64,000 nt of DNA from NCBI RefSeq assembly GCF_965638725.1, contig NC_134975.1, forward strand, positions 682,861 through 746,860, given 5' to 3'. Numbering within the stretch: position 1 is the first letter of the stretch; every line of letters starts with the position of its first letter. The notes beneath the pieces are model-generated. The model was not told where the DNA came from. It ran no database searches and saw nothing but the letters and a program-made list of their open reading frames with translations. The translations under genes and the position numbers were made by a program. Below are positions 1 to 26,673 of the stretch, piece after piece. The stretch comes from Aptenodytes patagonicus. Its lineage: Eukaryota > Chordata > Aves > Sphenisciformes > Spheniscidae.

Positions 1-26
1 TGCCGGGGCCTCCCGGTGCCGGAGCC

Positions 27-1918
<1,892 letters not shown>

Positions 1919-2320
1919 GCCCCCGGGGACCACCCTGCCCAGCCCCGGAGGGGGTCTGCGCCACCCCCCATGACGGGTGCCCGGCTGGATTGAAGGCGCC
2001 CATGGGTGGGCGTGTGGCTGTGCCCTGGGGACCCCCGTCATGTCCCGGGCAGAGCGGCCGGCCCGGGACGAGCGGCCGGCTTGGGTGTGCTCGGTGCCAT
2101 GCACCTTCCCGGTCGCCCCTCGGCCGCTCCGGCTTTGCGGGGTTCCCTTCTCACTGTAAATAAAATATTTATTGTGGACGGTTTGATGCCGTTCCCCCCC
2201 CTCCCCCGCGCTTCGCTGGCCCCAGGCCCTGTTTTTTATAATTAAAGATAATAATAATAATAATTAATAATAATAATGCTTTGTTACAGGTTTCACTGAT
2301 AGCCTTTAGAGAAGAATAAA
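1919..2320 (+). other. WNT1: WNT1 3' UTR with two poly(A) signals
   Basis: An AATAAA lies at 2159-2164 and a second at 2315-2320, so the message may end about 0.25 or 0.42 kb after the stop codon. Between them is an AT-rich stretch with an AAT repeat. Which signal is used cannot be told from the sequence. Confidence 0.7.
2248..2277 (+). repeat. (ATA)n microsatellite in WNT1 3' UTR
   Basis: Interrupted ATA/AAT triplets, an AT-rich island in strongly GC-rich surroundings, located between the two poly(A) signals. Confidence 0.85.
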
Positions 2321-3004
2321 GGATATATTTTATCAGTCCTGCCCCATTTCATTTCTGGGGGGCCGGGGGAGGGAGGGGACGAGCTGCTGGGGGGAGCAAT
2401 GTCCCCCAAACCGCGGGCTGGGCAGCCGGCCTCACTGCCCACGTCCATCCACTCCGTCCGTCCGTCCATCACCTCTCCACTCACCTCCCCATTCCGTCTT
2501 CAGCAGTCCCTCCAGCCGTCTGTCTGTCCATCCTTCTACTCCTTTCCTCTTCCCTCCCCTCCCCTCCGTCATCCCCTCCCCGCAGACCCCCTTCTTTCTC
2601 CCGCCGTGCCCGTCTCCAGCCCAGCTGTCCCTGCCGCCGTTCCCGGCCGGGGCGTCCATCCCCATGGCCGGGGCGCCCATCACATGGCACCTGGGCTGCG
2701 GCATCCCCAGCGCTGGAATTTGCCGGGGCGGCGGGGCTGGTGCCGCCGGGGCCGGGCGTTGGGAGCGGCCACGGGAGGTACAAGACGGCAGACAGGGAAT
2801 GAGCATCGTCCATCACCGCTCCCGGCCGGGGCTGACGGCTCCCCTCGGCTCCGGGGGAGGAGGGGGGCCGGGGAGGGCACCGAGGTTACTGGGGCCGGGG
2901 CCGGGGGGGCCCGGGACCGGCCACTGGCCCCACACGTGGCCCCGTACCTGCGCGTGGGGTCTGGCTGCAGCCGGAGAAAGGCTGTGGCAAAGGTGGGGCG
3001 CAGC
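2321..3004. other. WNT1 downstream spacer, nothing recognised
   Basis: Pyrimidine-rich sequence (about 2440-2640, many TCC and CCATC motifs) followed by GC-rich DNA. A frame open across 2399-3508 has no recognisable domain and no splice context, and I treat it as chance in GC-rich DNA. No VWC-domain or signal-peptide exon of COL2A1 was found here. Confidence 0.5.
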
Positions 3005-3215
3005 TCCGGGGCTGGCAGGTGCCCCGCTGGCATGGGCATCCCCCTGGGATGGGTTTTCCCCCGGGTTAAGCATCCCACAGGGGTGGGCATAGCCCCAGGA
3101 CGGGCATCCCTGGGAAGGGCATCCCTCCGGGACAGGTATCCCACTGGGACGGGTATCCCATCAGGGTGGGCACCCCCCTGGGACAGGCGTTCCCCCAGGG
3201 CGGGCGTGGGACCCA
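3005..3215 (+). repeat. Degenerate ~20-bp tandem repeat
   Basis: About nine imperfect units related to CCTGGGACGGGCATCCC lie head to tail with variable spacing. The units are diverged from one another, so this is an older minisatellite. Confidence 0.7.
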
Positions 3216-3484
3216 CGTGCACCCGCTGCACTGTGACCCTGCACCCTGGGGACGGGGCAGGGCGAAGCGACGGGCTGCAACCCCCATCCCCACGTCCGGC
3301 ACAGGGCGAACCACGGGGCCACAGTGACATCCAGCCACGGCGAGCGGGCAGGGAGCCGTCCCTGCCCGGGGACCCCGGGTCCCGTCAGCGCCCGCCCGCG
3401 GCGGGGGTCCCCACAGCCTGGGCTGCCCCATGGCCGGAGCCGGGAACCTCGCGAGGCCCTGGGGATCCGCGGCATCAAAGGCTG

Positions 3485-3830
3485 CAGGATGACGCTGCTG
3501 CCGCCTGAAATATCCCCCGGAGCCGATAGTGGAAAAGTTGATGTTTAGACCCAGAGGAGGGGGGCGGGAAAAAACCCCGGGGGCCACCGCTGTCCGTGCC
3601 AAGTAAAAACACAGCCTGGCGTGGCGAAATAAAATAAAGAAATGCGAGAAAAAACGACTGGAAAGGAACACAGCCCGAAATAACCCTCCGAGCATCTCCC
3701 GTCTGCCGGGAGTTATCTGCCTGCTAAATTCTGCACACGCACAGGGCATGAAAATAGCCTGTTTTCCTGCGGTAGCGAGTCAGGAATATAGATAATGACA
3801 TTCTTATAAGTCACCTCTGTTACTCAGCTT
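3485..3830. promoter_or_regulatory. AT-richer island downstream of WNT1, possible enhancer
   Basis: A non-repetitive, markedly AT-richer stretch interrupts GC-rich, repeat-laden DNA about 1.6-1.9 kb after the WNT1 stop. It contains homeodomain-like cores such as GATAATGACATTC (about 3792-3804). Mammalian Wnt1 has a well-known 3' neural enhancer with homeodomain sites; assigning this island to that role is inference from position and composition only. It could also belong to an unseen COL2A1 regulatory region. Confidence 0.35.
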
Positions 3831-4160
3831 TTCCTGCGCGCGGGTGACTGCCGGGCACCTCGGGCAGCTGCGACCCCCGGGTGGGCAGGGGCACCCCGGG
3901 CGCAGGGCGGGCGCCCGGCTGCAGGGTGCAGACCTCCCCGGCTTGTACAAATACACCCGGGCGCTGGAAATAGCTGCTGTCGCAGCGCCGGGGCCGGCGC
4001 AGGGACAGGGACAGGGACAGGGCGGTCCCGCCCACGCCAGCCCGTCACATCTGGGAAGCCGGGTAACAGCTGGATGGCGGCTGCAAGCCGGGCCTGCTGC
4101 AGGCTGGGCCCCCCCCCCCGGCAGGGCTGGGGCACGGGGTGGGGGGCTCTGCCCAGGGGT

Positions 4161-4290
4161 GTGGGACAGAGGGACAGGACAGCACACACAAGTGCAGGAC
4201 AGAGGGACGGTGTCATTCCCAGAGGTGCAGGACAGAAGGACAGGACAGGGCCCAGAGGTGCAGGACAGAGGGACGGGACAGTGCCCAAAG
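4161..4290 (+). repeat. 33-bp VNTR running into the assembly gap
   Basis: Four units begin at 4161, 4192, 4225 and 4258, spaced 31, 33 and 33 bp; the last ends exactly where the Ns start. Units share GTGCAGGACAGAGGGAC. The true array is probably longer and lies partly in the gap. Confidence 0.9.
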
Positions 4291-4490
4291 NNNNNNNNNN
4301 NNNNNNNNNNNNNNNNNNNNNNNNNNNNNNNNNNNNNNNNNNNNNNNNNNNNNNNNNNNNNNNNNNNNNNNNNNNNNNNNNNNNNNNNNNNNNNNNNNNN
4401 NNNNNNNNNNNNNNNNNNNNNNNNNNNNNNNNNNNNNNNNNNNNNNNNNNNNNNNNNNNNNNNNNNNNNNNNNNNNNNNNNNNNNNNNNN
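4291..4490. other. Assembly gap (200 N)
   Basis: Exactly 200 unknown bases, a placeholder length rather than a measured one. It separates WNT1 and its flank from the first visible COL2A1 exon, and the missing 5' exons of COL2A1 may belong here. Confidence 0.99.
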
Positions 4491-4522
4491 GAAGAGCTGA
4501 CCCCCCCCGACTCTTCTCGCAG

Positions 4523-19043
<14,521 letters not shown>

Positions 19044-19335
19044 AAAAGAATTGTTTTATTTGTGTGTTTGTTCGTTCGTTCGTTGTTTGTTGTTGTTGGT
19101 TTTGTTTTTGGTTTTGTTTTGGTTTTTTTTTTTTTTAAAAAAAAAAAAAATCCGGCCCGATACCATAAAAAAAAAAACCCCCTAAAACTGCAACCCCCCC
19201 CCCCAAGGACCCGAGTACTTTCCAACCGCTCGTACGACTTCTGCACTGAATGGCTGCAACGACCCCCCCCCCCCTCGATTCACGCCCTTCCGTCGGGGAA
19301 CCACCGCCTCTTTCCAAGGCCGTCTGCGAAATAAA
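19044..19335 (+). other. COL2A1: COL2A1 3' UTR and first poly(A) signal
   Basis: Begins with a TTCG/TTTG-rich simple repeat (about 19057-19100), then T and A homopolymers. AATAAA at 19330-19335 is the first canonical signal. AT-rich sequence continues to about 19720, so a longer 3' UTR is possible. Confidence 0.6.
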
Positions 19336-21715
19336 AACAACACCCCCCCCCCCCCCAAAAAAAAAAAAACCACGGTCTTATTTATTTATTCTCTTCCCCT
19401 AAGACCTATTTTTTAGGTCGGGTGGAGGTGGGAATGGAACTGGCGGGTACGATGGCCCTTCCCTGCAAAAAAAAAAGGGATCTGGGTATCGCGAATCCCC
19501 TCCCGCCCCCATCCCTCCCCCCCCGTGTGTCGCCAGCGGGAGCGCTCCTGTAATACGACAGGGAAAGGGGGGGGGGGGGAAAGAAAAACCAACCGAAACA
19601 AAAACAAAACAAAAACAAAAAGGTGCTATTCTTGTAAAACAAGTCTGTATTTTTTAACATCAGTTGATATATAAAAAAAAAAAAACCACAACAAAAAAAA
19701 AAAAAAGACCTTTTGGTGGAAAGTACACGTCGATCTGGGCTTTGTTTTTGTCGCTCTCCGGAGGCGGTTGCTGCGGTCCGACTCCTTTCTCCCCAGCTCT
19801 CGGCCACGGTGAAGGAAGGTTTTGGGTCAAACCTGCCAAGTTTTCTGGGTTGAGGCTACCTGACGCTAAGGGGGGGAAAAAAAAAAACCACCACCCCAAA
19901 AGCAAAGAAACCCCCCAAAAAGCCAAAAACAAAAAAAAAAAAGGAGGGGAAAACCCATTTTAAGTGAAAAAATCTGGAAAGGCCGGGAGCCGCGTTGGGT
20001 TCTGCGAGGGGGATCTCTTGTCCCATCGCCCCCCCCTTGACCAGAACCGGGGCGAGTCGAGGCAAGCGCTGGGGTCACCAGCGAAAGGAAACCAGGACAG
20101 CCGGCGGGGAGGGGGGACGCCGAGACCGACCCTCACCCAAACGGGGTACGGCCACGGCCCGGGGAGGGGGGACACACACACACACGACCCTCTAACCCTC
20201 CTCCCCGGCCCCGCCACGGAATTCGTCCCATTTTGTGCACGTAAAGATCTAATTTCAGGATGCCTTCGGCGATGCCGAGGGCGGCGGAGCTCGCAGCCGC
20301 CGCGTGCGTACACCGACGTCTTGCAAAGCGGCTGCACCTTTAGGGTTGCGTACGAAGTCACACACGTAAATTCTTCTCTTAAACAGGCTAGTTAGAGGAA
20401 AAGCCTCAGCAGTCGCATTTTTTTTAATTATTATTATTATTATTATTTTTTACTATCTTCAAGAAAAGCAGCCCACCGACCCCACAAGCTTTACGTGCGG
20501 GACGGAAGAGGCAGCTGGGGAGTTTACGAGTTCCATGACAGCGCTTTTGTTAACACCTCAGCTTTCTGCGTCCGTTAATGGCACGGGCACCGCGGGTTTT
20601 CATTAAGAGAAATTACGACTTTAAAGGATTTGGAGGGGGGGGGGGGGAAACAAAACAAAACAAAAAACCCTTTTAAAAATGCTACTTTGGGGCCCTCATC
20701 TCAATTTTAAGCGCTCACAGCTGGCAACGCAGCTGCAACCGCTCCTGCTAAAGCACCTGAGGCAGCCTCCGCAGGGCTGGGATCTTGGAAAAAAAAAAAA
20801 ACCAAACCCCAACAAACCCAACAAAACCCCACCAAAACATTGGCAGAAGAAATTCATTAAAAAGAATTGGAGGATTAGGAAGGATTTGCAAAATAAAACG
20901 CCCTTTAAAAGGCCAAGCGCTTTGCCACATGACCCGGAGGGCAGCCCTAATTATTAGGGCTCTGGCTCGCCGCTGCCGGCTCTCACGCAGCTAAATCGGG
21001 GCAAAGCCGTTCTCCTGTTCAGCCAAGCAGCAGGTTTAGGGTTCCCGCTGCAGGTTCTCCCCCCCCCCCCCCCAAAAAAAATCACCCAGATAAAAGCAAG
21101 CCCCCCCGCCCTGGCCCTGCAGCGGGCTGCTTTTAAGACCTGGCCCTGAGGAGCGGGAGAGAGCATGGGTCGTCTCGGGGGCTGCGGCCAAAGAGAACGA
21201 GGCGGGTGGGAAGAGGCAACGTCGGGGAGCAGGAGAAACCAAATCAGGCAGGGCTGAGCAGCGCCAGGCTGCCGGCGAGGGAGGAAGCTCAGGAAACGAG
21301 ACGGATAAAGAGCAAAGTTTGCGATTTCCTCATCTTCCCTAAAAAAAAAAAGTTCAACTCATCGGAAATCGGTGGGTTTACGGAAGTCGCGGGAGAAGCT
21401 CGTGACCGAGATCACCGGGGACCGCGCAGCGTGACAGTCACCGAAGTTGGGGCGGCGACTCCGGAGCCAGCCGTCCCGGGGTGGGATGGGAGGCGCTTCG
21501 CCGCTCCCTGGTCGAGCGTCTTGGTCCCCGTTCCCCCCCCCCCCCCCAAAAAAAAGAAGTCATCAGCAAAGAGAATAGGTACTTCTGGGCAAAAAGGTGA
21601 CGCGACGCCAGTCGCAACGCGGAGCGCCAACTCTAGGACAGAGTTTGGTTTCTACAGGAGAAAGCCAGAGCTTTTCTTCAAAGAGAGGACACCGCGCAGC
21701 GACGTACAACTCGGC
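19336..21715. other. Convergent COL2A1/TMEM106C spacer, homopolymer-rich
   Basis: No gene recognised. The interval is full of homopolymers: C14 then A13 at 19343-19369, A runs at 19674-19705, a (TTA)n microsatellite near 20419-20450, and C runs followed by A runs near 21060-21080 and 21533-21555. An (AC)n block follows a G run near 20165-20186. The end of a long COL2A1 3' UTR and the end of TMEM106C transcription may both fall here. Confidence 0.6.
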
Positions 21716-23026
21716 TTTAATGAGTAGAATTCAGTTCTAGAAACCCCGCGAGGTGGAAACGCCGCTTCTTAAGAGAAAAGAAAAAAAAAAAAGCAAGGCG
21801 TGTTTTGATGTCACACTCGCACAAAATAAAGCATCCTTCACTGAAAAGCGCCGTGATCCGCTTCCCTCGCAGCCTTTACCTGTGCTTTGTTTCCACGCAC
21901 ACACACGCACGCACGCGCTCGCACAACCTCGCATCCAACAGGCGGAGAGGAAAGGAGGGCAGCTGTAGCGATCCACCTTCCAGAAAAACCTACAAAGGGC
22001 GGGAGCGGCATGAAATCCTCCGAGCTGCAAACGGCGCAAGCCCGCGGCGAGAGCTTTCACATTTCATTGCTTTAAGGACGCAAGTTGATGCCGTCCGTCG
22101 GCAACGGCCGGCTCCCGGGAGGCAAGCCTTCGAAACCGCCAAACTCCCACCAGAATCAGTTTAAATCCGCACTCGTTTGCGGCAGGCACGAGCACGAAGC
22201 AACACCGAGCTACGAGTTTCCCCTGGTTTCGAACCCCCGAGACCCCCGCGGCTGCCAAACGCGGGGAGAGGAAGGTTCAGAGCCGTGCGCGGAGGAGGAG
22301 GAGGAAGGTCTAATTCACACAAACCCTTCGCACCTCCCCAGCAGCACCGCGCTTACCGAGGCCGCCTTCGTTAAGACCGCGGCGTTTTGGTATCGGGTTT
22401 GCTGTAGGTGGCCTCAGCTGCCAGCAAACAAGATCCGCACGACGGAGAAAGCGTCTTTCAAAGGCTTCAAGTCCTTTGCCTCCTTCTAGTGCAAGTTACA
22501 GAGGTGGAAGCCTCATCTGTGCGTTCCTTACGAGAACAACCCCTTTTTATCAAGCTCTGCTTTGAAACGAGCCAGTGACATGCTGCCACTGAACAGAAGT
22601 GGAATAAATTAGTCGCACAGAACCGATTCGTTTACCCTGAAAGGACCCGACACAGTGCTAAGCTTCAAAACAGCTGCAAAAGTCAACTCGAAGCCTTCGG
22701 GATCTTCAGACCCCAAAGCGTGAAGCTCGAGAGTCCAGTTTCCCCTACCAAAAACCTAGTTCCTCAGAACCGAAAAGGGAGGCAGGCCCAGCAGGACCCT
22801 GACTTTGGGAAGGGACCCGCGTTGCTTGCAACCCCAAGCGGGTTTCCGCGGACAGGCCGGCAGCGCGGCCCAGCTGCACGTGGAAAAGCGCGAAAGGGAC
22901 CCGGAGCTTTCCGACGTCTCCCGCCGAAGTCCCTCGCCATCCCTCCGCTTCCATTTGAAAATTCCCGGTCCCTTCTAGAAATCCGTCTGCACAGCCATCC
23001 ACCCACGGCAAGCGTCGGCCGCGTCC
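21716..23026 (-). other. TMEM106C: Probable TMEM106C 3' UTR with ATTAAA signal
   Basis: Reading the minus strand after the TMEM106C stop, the first plausible poly(A) signal I noticed is ATTAAA at 21721-21716 in the context CTCATTAAAGCC. That would give a 3' UTR of about 1.3 kb. The stretch holds no other gene; open frames on the plus strand here are antisense noise. Confidence 0.4.
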
Positions 23027-25610
23027 TCAGGGCTCGCTCTCGGCTTTGGCCGCGCCTCGCGCCAAGGGGGATGGCGGAGGCAGCGGGTCCTGGGCAGCCG
23101 TGGAGTTGGTACTGCAGTCCACGTAGTGGTACGTTTCCAAAGCGCTCTGCGTCACGTGGCCGATGTACAAGAGCTTCACCGATGTCCTGGGAGGAGCAAG
23201 GGGGGGGGGGGGAAGAGCAGTTTAGCGGGGACAGGACCTGCGACAGCAACCCCTCTACCAAACTAAAAAGAACCCGGCGGGTTTCCCCACTCATCACGTA
23301 ACTCCTCTTCCCCCCCCCCCCCCCACCCTCGAAAGCTGCAGATCCTCTCAGATTTTCGCTCAAGATTGCTCGCTGCAGCGGGCAGGGCCAGGCAGAGCTG
23401 GCGAGCGCAGGCTCTGGAGCACGCCGCCCCTCACGCGAAAGCTCAGCGTGGAGCAAGCTGGTGTCTTCTCCTCTCCGTCTTACATTTCACCCAACTGTGT
23501 CAACCGGCCTGGATTAAAAGCTGACACAGTGAAGCAGGCTGGGGTGCTTGCCAAGCGGGCTTTTCTTCGGTTACCCTAGATCTGCTGTGGCAGCAATTCC
23601 CTTTTGAGTCAGGAGCCGAGCAGAGAACCACCTACCTCATGAAGATCACTATGTTATGTACCTTCACCTTGGGAAACGTGCAAAAGAAACTGGAAGAGAC
23701 CAAAACAAAGAAGTAGGTCAGCACGGGCTAAGCAGGGTTGCAGAGACACTGGCGTTTCTCAGTATCTGACGATATTTTCCCTCTGGTGCTAACTCGACTC
23801 GAAACACGTTCCAAAAGCCACGTCACGACATCCCGACAAAGTGGCCTTTCAAGTCATTTCTAGCAAACAGTCACTTTCCAGGAAGTTAGCAGAAAACAAG
23901 TCATTTCCAGAGCAAATTCTAATTAAAGCAGCTTAAACCTGCCCTCTTCCCCAGCTGCATACAGAGAGTAGTAAATCCTTACTACACATAGGAGAAAGGT
24001 CCACCCAGCTCCGCCTTCACGGTGAAATTCACCTGTAAAAGATAAAAGAAAGATACGTTCACGTGCAGCCCGAGTACTCGCTTAAATCCACCCCTTTCGG
24101 AGCCCTTCCTACGTGCTGTTGCCTTTCAGCTGGCGCGCGTAAAGCACGGGCTACTCTAGCCACGAGACTCTTTTGCCAAGCAAAGCTTTAAGGTATAGAG
24201 AGACCACCATGGGGTTAACTCGCAGCAGCGCACAGGTTTCATACTTGATTTGGCGATGCCGATCTCGTAAGCGCAACGAAAGACAAAATACCAGTTTGTC
24301 ACTCAGCGGCTGGATGCTGGAGACGTTGGTGATCTGCTGGGTTCCCACCACAGTGTTCATGTACTGCACCTGACTGGTCAGGCTGGTCACCGTCACCGAG
24401 TAGAAGTTGGAGTTCCTGATGCGTAAGGTGGCCTGGATGGAGAAAGAGTGTGTGGGGAGGGGAGACGTGAGTAGCAGTGACCTTCCTGGCAGCTCAGCCC
24501 AGAATTTATTCCCTCAGGAACACAGACGCGCGGAAACTTTACCGTGATGGCAAGAACGACAACGGAGTTCTTCTTGTCGAACCAAACCTGAACCACTTTA
24601 ATACCGTCGTCATCCACCAGGACGGAGTGTGGGAACAGGAAGAAAACCACCAGCCCCGATATCAGCAGGCAGAGCAGCACCGACAGCAGGACATACAGCT
24701 TCCTGGAAGAGGCAGGGAAGGGGTCACCTCCTTTGCCCTAACGCAGCATCTGCGGCTGCAAGAGACTTCGTATCTGAAACCCAACCTAGCCAGCAAACGA
24801 CACGCACTCGTTCTTCCCTGGAAGAGACACAGAAGTGCTGCTCCAACCTTTTCGATATCTGAAATTGCTCAAAACCGCCACCCTTCAAACAGCTTATTTT
24901 TTGGTAATGATTAACCAAAGAATCATTTTTGCCCCCACAGCGTTTTCACAATCTAGTACTTTTGCCGCTGGTAAAGGCAGTTTCTTTCTAAAAGCTTCAG
25001 TAAAGGGCGCGGGGATGAAGCGTGTGAGTAGGATCATTGTTTCCGCGTTCACCCCACAGCGGGATTTCACAGGAAGCATTTAAAATTACACTTTAAATTG
25101 TAGTTGTTGGCATACTTGGACGAAAACAAACCACTAGATGAAGGAGAGGCTGCAGACAGGGTGAAGCATTTAGTTGCAGCAGTAAACGACAAGAGAGCCC
25201 CGTTTGCTCTTTGCAAAGGTGTAACGACTCTCTTACTACACGCTTACGTTCTCTGTGGACGAAGCCGTTGGTCACTGTAGGGTATCAGAGCCACCAACTC
25301 GTTTACCTGCTCTGGAAAGCAAAAGGAACACGTTAACCGATTCCACACACGTGCGAGGTCGCCCACGTAAATAAGCAACGTTTTCTTTCCGCGTTTAAGC
25401 CCGCGAGGAGCGGTCACCTGTGGGAATGCAGCCAGTGCCTTGGCAAGTGGGACAGGTGACGCTGTCCTGACCTGTGAATTCAACATACGGGAACTTGGCA
25501 ATGTCTTCCACACGGTCTCGGCTATCGAGCAAGTCGTCGTCGTCATCCTCAGCCTTCTTCCTCTGCCCGGAGGCAGCGTTATTAACGGAGAGGGAGAGCA
25601 CGGAACCCAT
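23027..25610 (-). CDS. TMEM106C: TMEM106C, type II membrane protein of the TMEM106 family
   Basis: Seven coding exons on the minus strand (high to low): 25610-25418, 25311-25248, 24702-24543, 24432-24292, 24032-23983, 23689-23636 and 23186-23027. The sum is 822 bases, 273 residues. MGSVLS at the start fits an N-myristoylation signal (Gly2, Ser6). [21 protein letters not shown] (about 40-60) has the family CxxC pair, followed by [18 protein letters not shown]. One membrane span (about 88-110, within [20 protein letters not shown]) is followed by [10 protein letters not shown]. The luminal part has [19 protein letters not shown] and NST sequons and [15 protein letters not shown] and QYMNTVV identify paralogue C rather than A or B. 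Unlike human, about 22 residues rich in Pro and Ala follow NSTA. Family members localise to ER/endolysosomal membranes; the molecular function of this paralogue is not settled. Confidence 0.95.
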
Positions 25611-25618
25611 TGCAGCTG

Positions 25619-26673
25619 CTGTAGAAAAGCCGCCTAACCTACGACAGAGGCAGCGAGAGCAGTCCTGGTCATTAAATGGGTTTTCAACCCGCTTCTGGCC
25701 AACGAGGAAACCCTACCCGGAGCTACAGGCACGCAGGGAACAACCTTCCCCCCCCGGAGAGCCATGCCCAGCACCCCTTAGAGAAACACCCCCGCACAGA
25801 GACACCCTCACGAAGGGGGCGGGGTGGGGGGGGGGGGGAAGGTCCAACACCCGCCACAGAGAGCCTCCCCCCACAGCACCCTACAAGAAGAGACACCCTG
25901 CTTAGGGACACCTCGGTGGAGGCTCATTTCCAGACAGCCCCTCTAAACACAGACACACACCCCCCCCAGACACCCCCCCCAACCCAACAACCTCCCCAGA
26001 GACAGACCTACACCCCTCAGGACCCCCCAGAAGAGAGACGTACCCCTCCCTCCACAGACAGACGTGCCTTCTTAGGCACCCCCCCACCCCAAAAAAGAGA
26101 CACAACACCCCCCCCACTCCTCCCCCCAAGAAACACCCCACACATAGAGACCCACAGCCCCTCAGACCCCCCCCCCCCGAGAACAAATGCTCCCCTCAAA
26201 CGACCCCACAGGGACCTGCCCCCCCCAAAACACCCCCTCAGGGACACGACACAACACCCCCCAACCAGGGGGCACCCCCAGAGACCGACAGACCCCCGCC
26301 CCTCAGACCCGCAGCCCCTCAGACCCCCCCCCCCCCCGAGAACGAATACTCCCCTCAAGCGACCCCACAGGGACCTGCCCCCCCCAAATACCCCCTCAGG
26401 GACACGACACGACACCCCCCAACCAGGGGGCACCCCCAGAGACCGACAGACCGACCGACCCCCGCCCCTCAGACCCGCAGCCTCTCAGACCCCCCCCCCC
26501 CGAGAACGAATACTCCCCTCAAGCGACCCCACAGGGACCTGCCCCCCCCAAATACCCCCTCAGGGACACGACACGACACCCCCCAACCAGGGGGCACCCC
26601 CAGAGACCGACCAGACCCCCGCCCCGCAGCCCCTCAGACCCGCCGCCCCTCAGACCCGCCGCCGCGGCCTCAC
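25619..26673 (-). other. TMEM106C: TMEM106C 5' UTR intron (inferred)
   Basis: On the minus strand TTTTCTACAG (AG at 25620-25619) lies just 8 bases before the ATG at 25610, a good acceptor inside what would otherwise be 5' UTR. A matching donor, GCGGAG/GTGAGG, ends at 26674. This implies a noncoding first exon at the CpG promoter. Inference from splice signals only. Confidence 0.6.
26179..26660 (+). repeat. ~160-bp C-rich tandem repeat, three copies
   Basis: Units starting GAGAACGAATACTCCCCTCA (first copy slightly different) begin at 26179, 26338 and 26502, spaced 159 and 164 bp. They contain GGGACACGACACGACACCCC and CAACCAGGGGGCACCCCCAG, and are separated by C runs. More degenerate C-rich sequence of similar flavour extends upstream from about 25770. 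The array lies in the inferred 5' UTR intron of TMEM106C; the 400-residue frame across it is a repeat artefact. Confidence 0.92.

Noticed and set aside
2399-3508. Plus-strand 369-residue frame between WNT1 and COL2A1, considered as missing COL2A1 5' exons
   Set aside because: No signal peptide, no VWC cysteine pattern and no Gly-X-Y triplets; part of it is the ~20-bp repeat.
4291-4490. Open frames spanning the gap
   Set aside because: They consist of unknown bases and carry no information.
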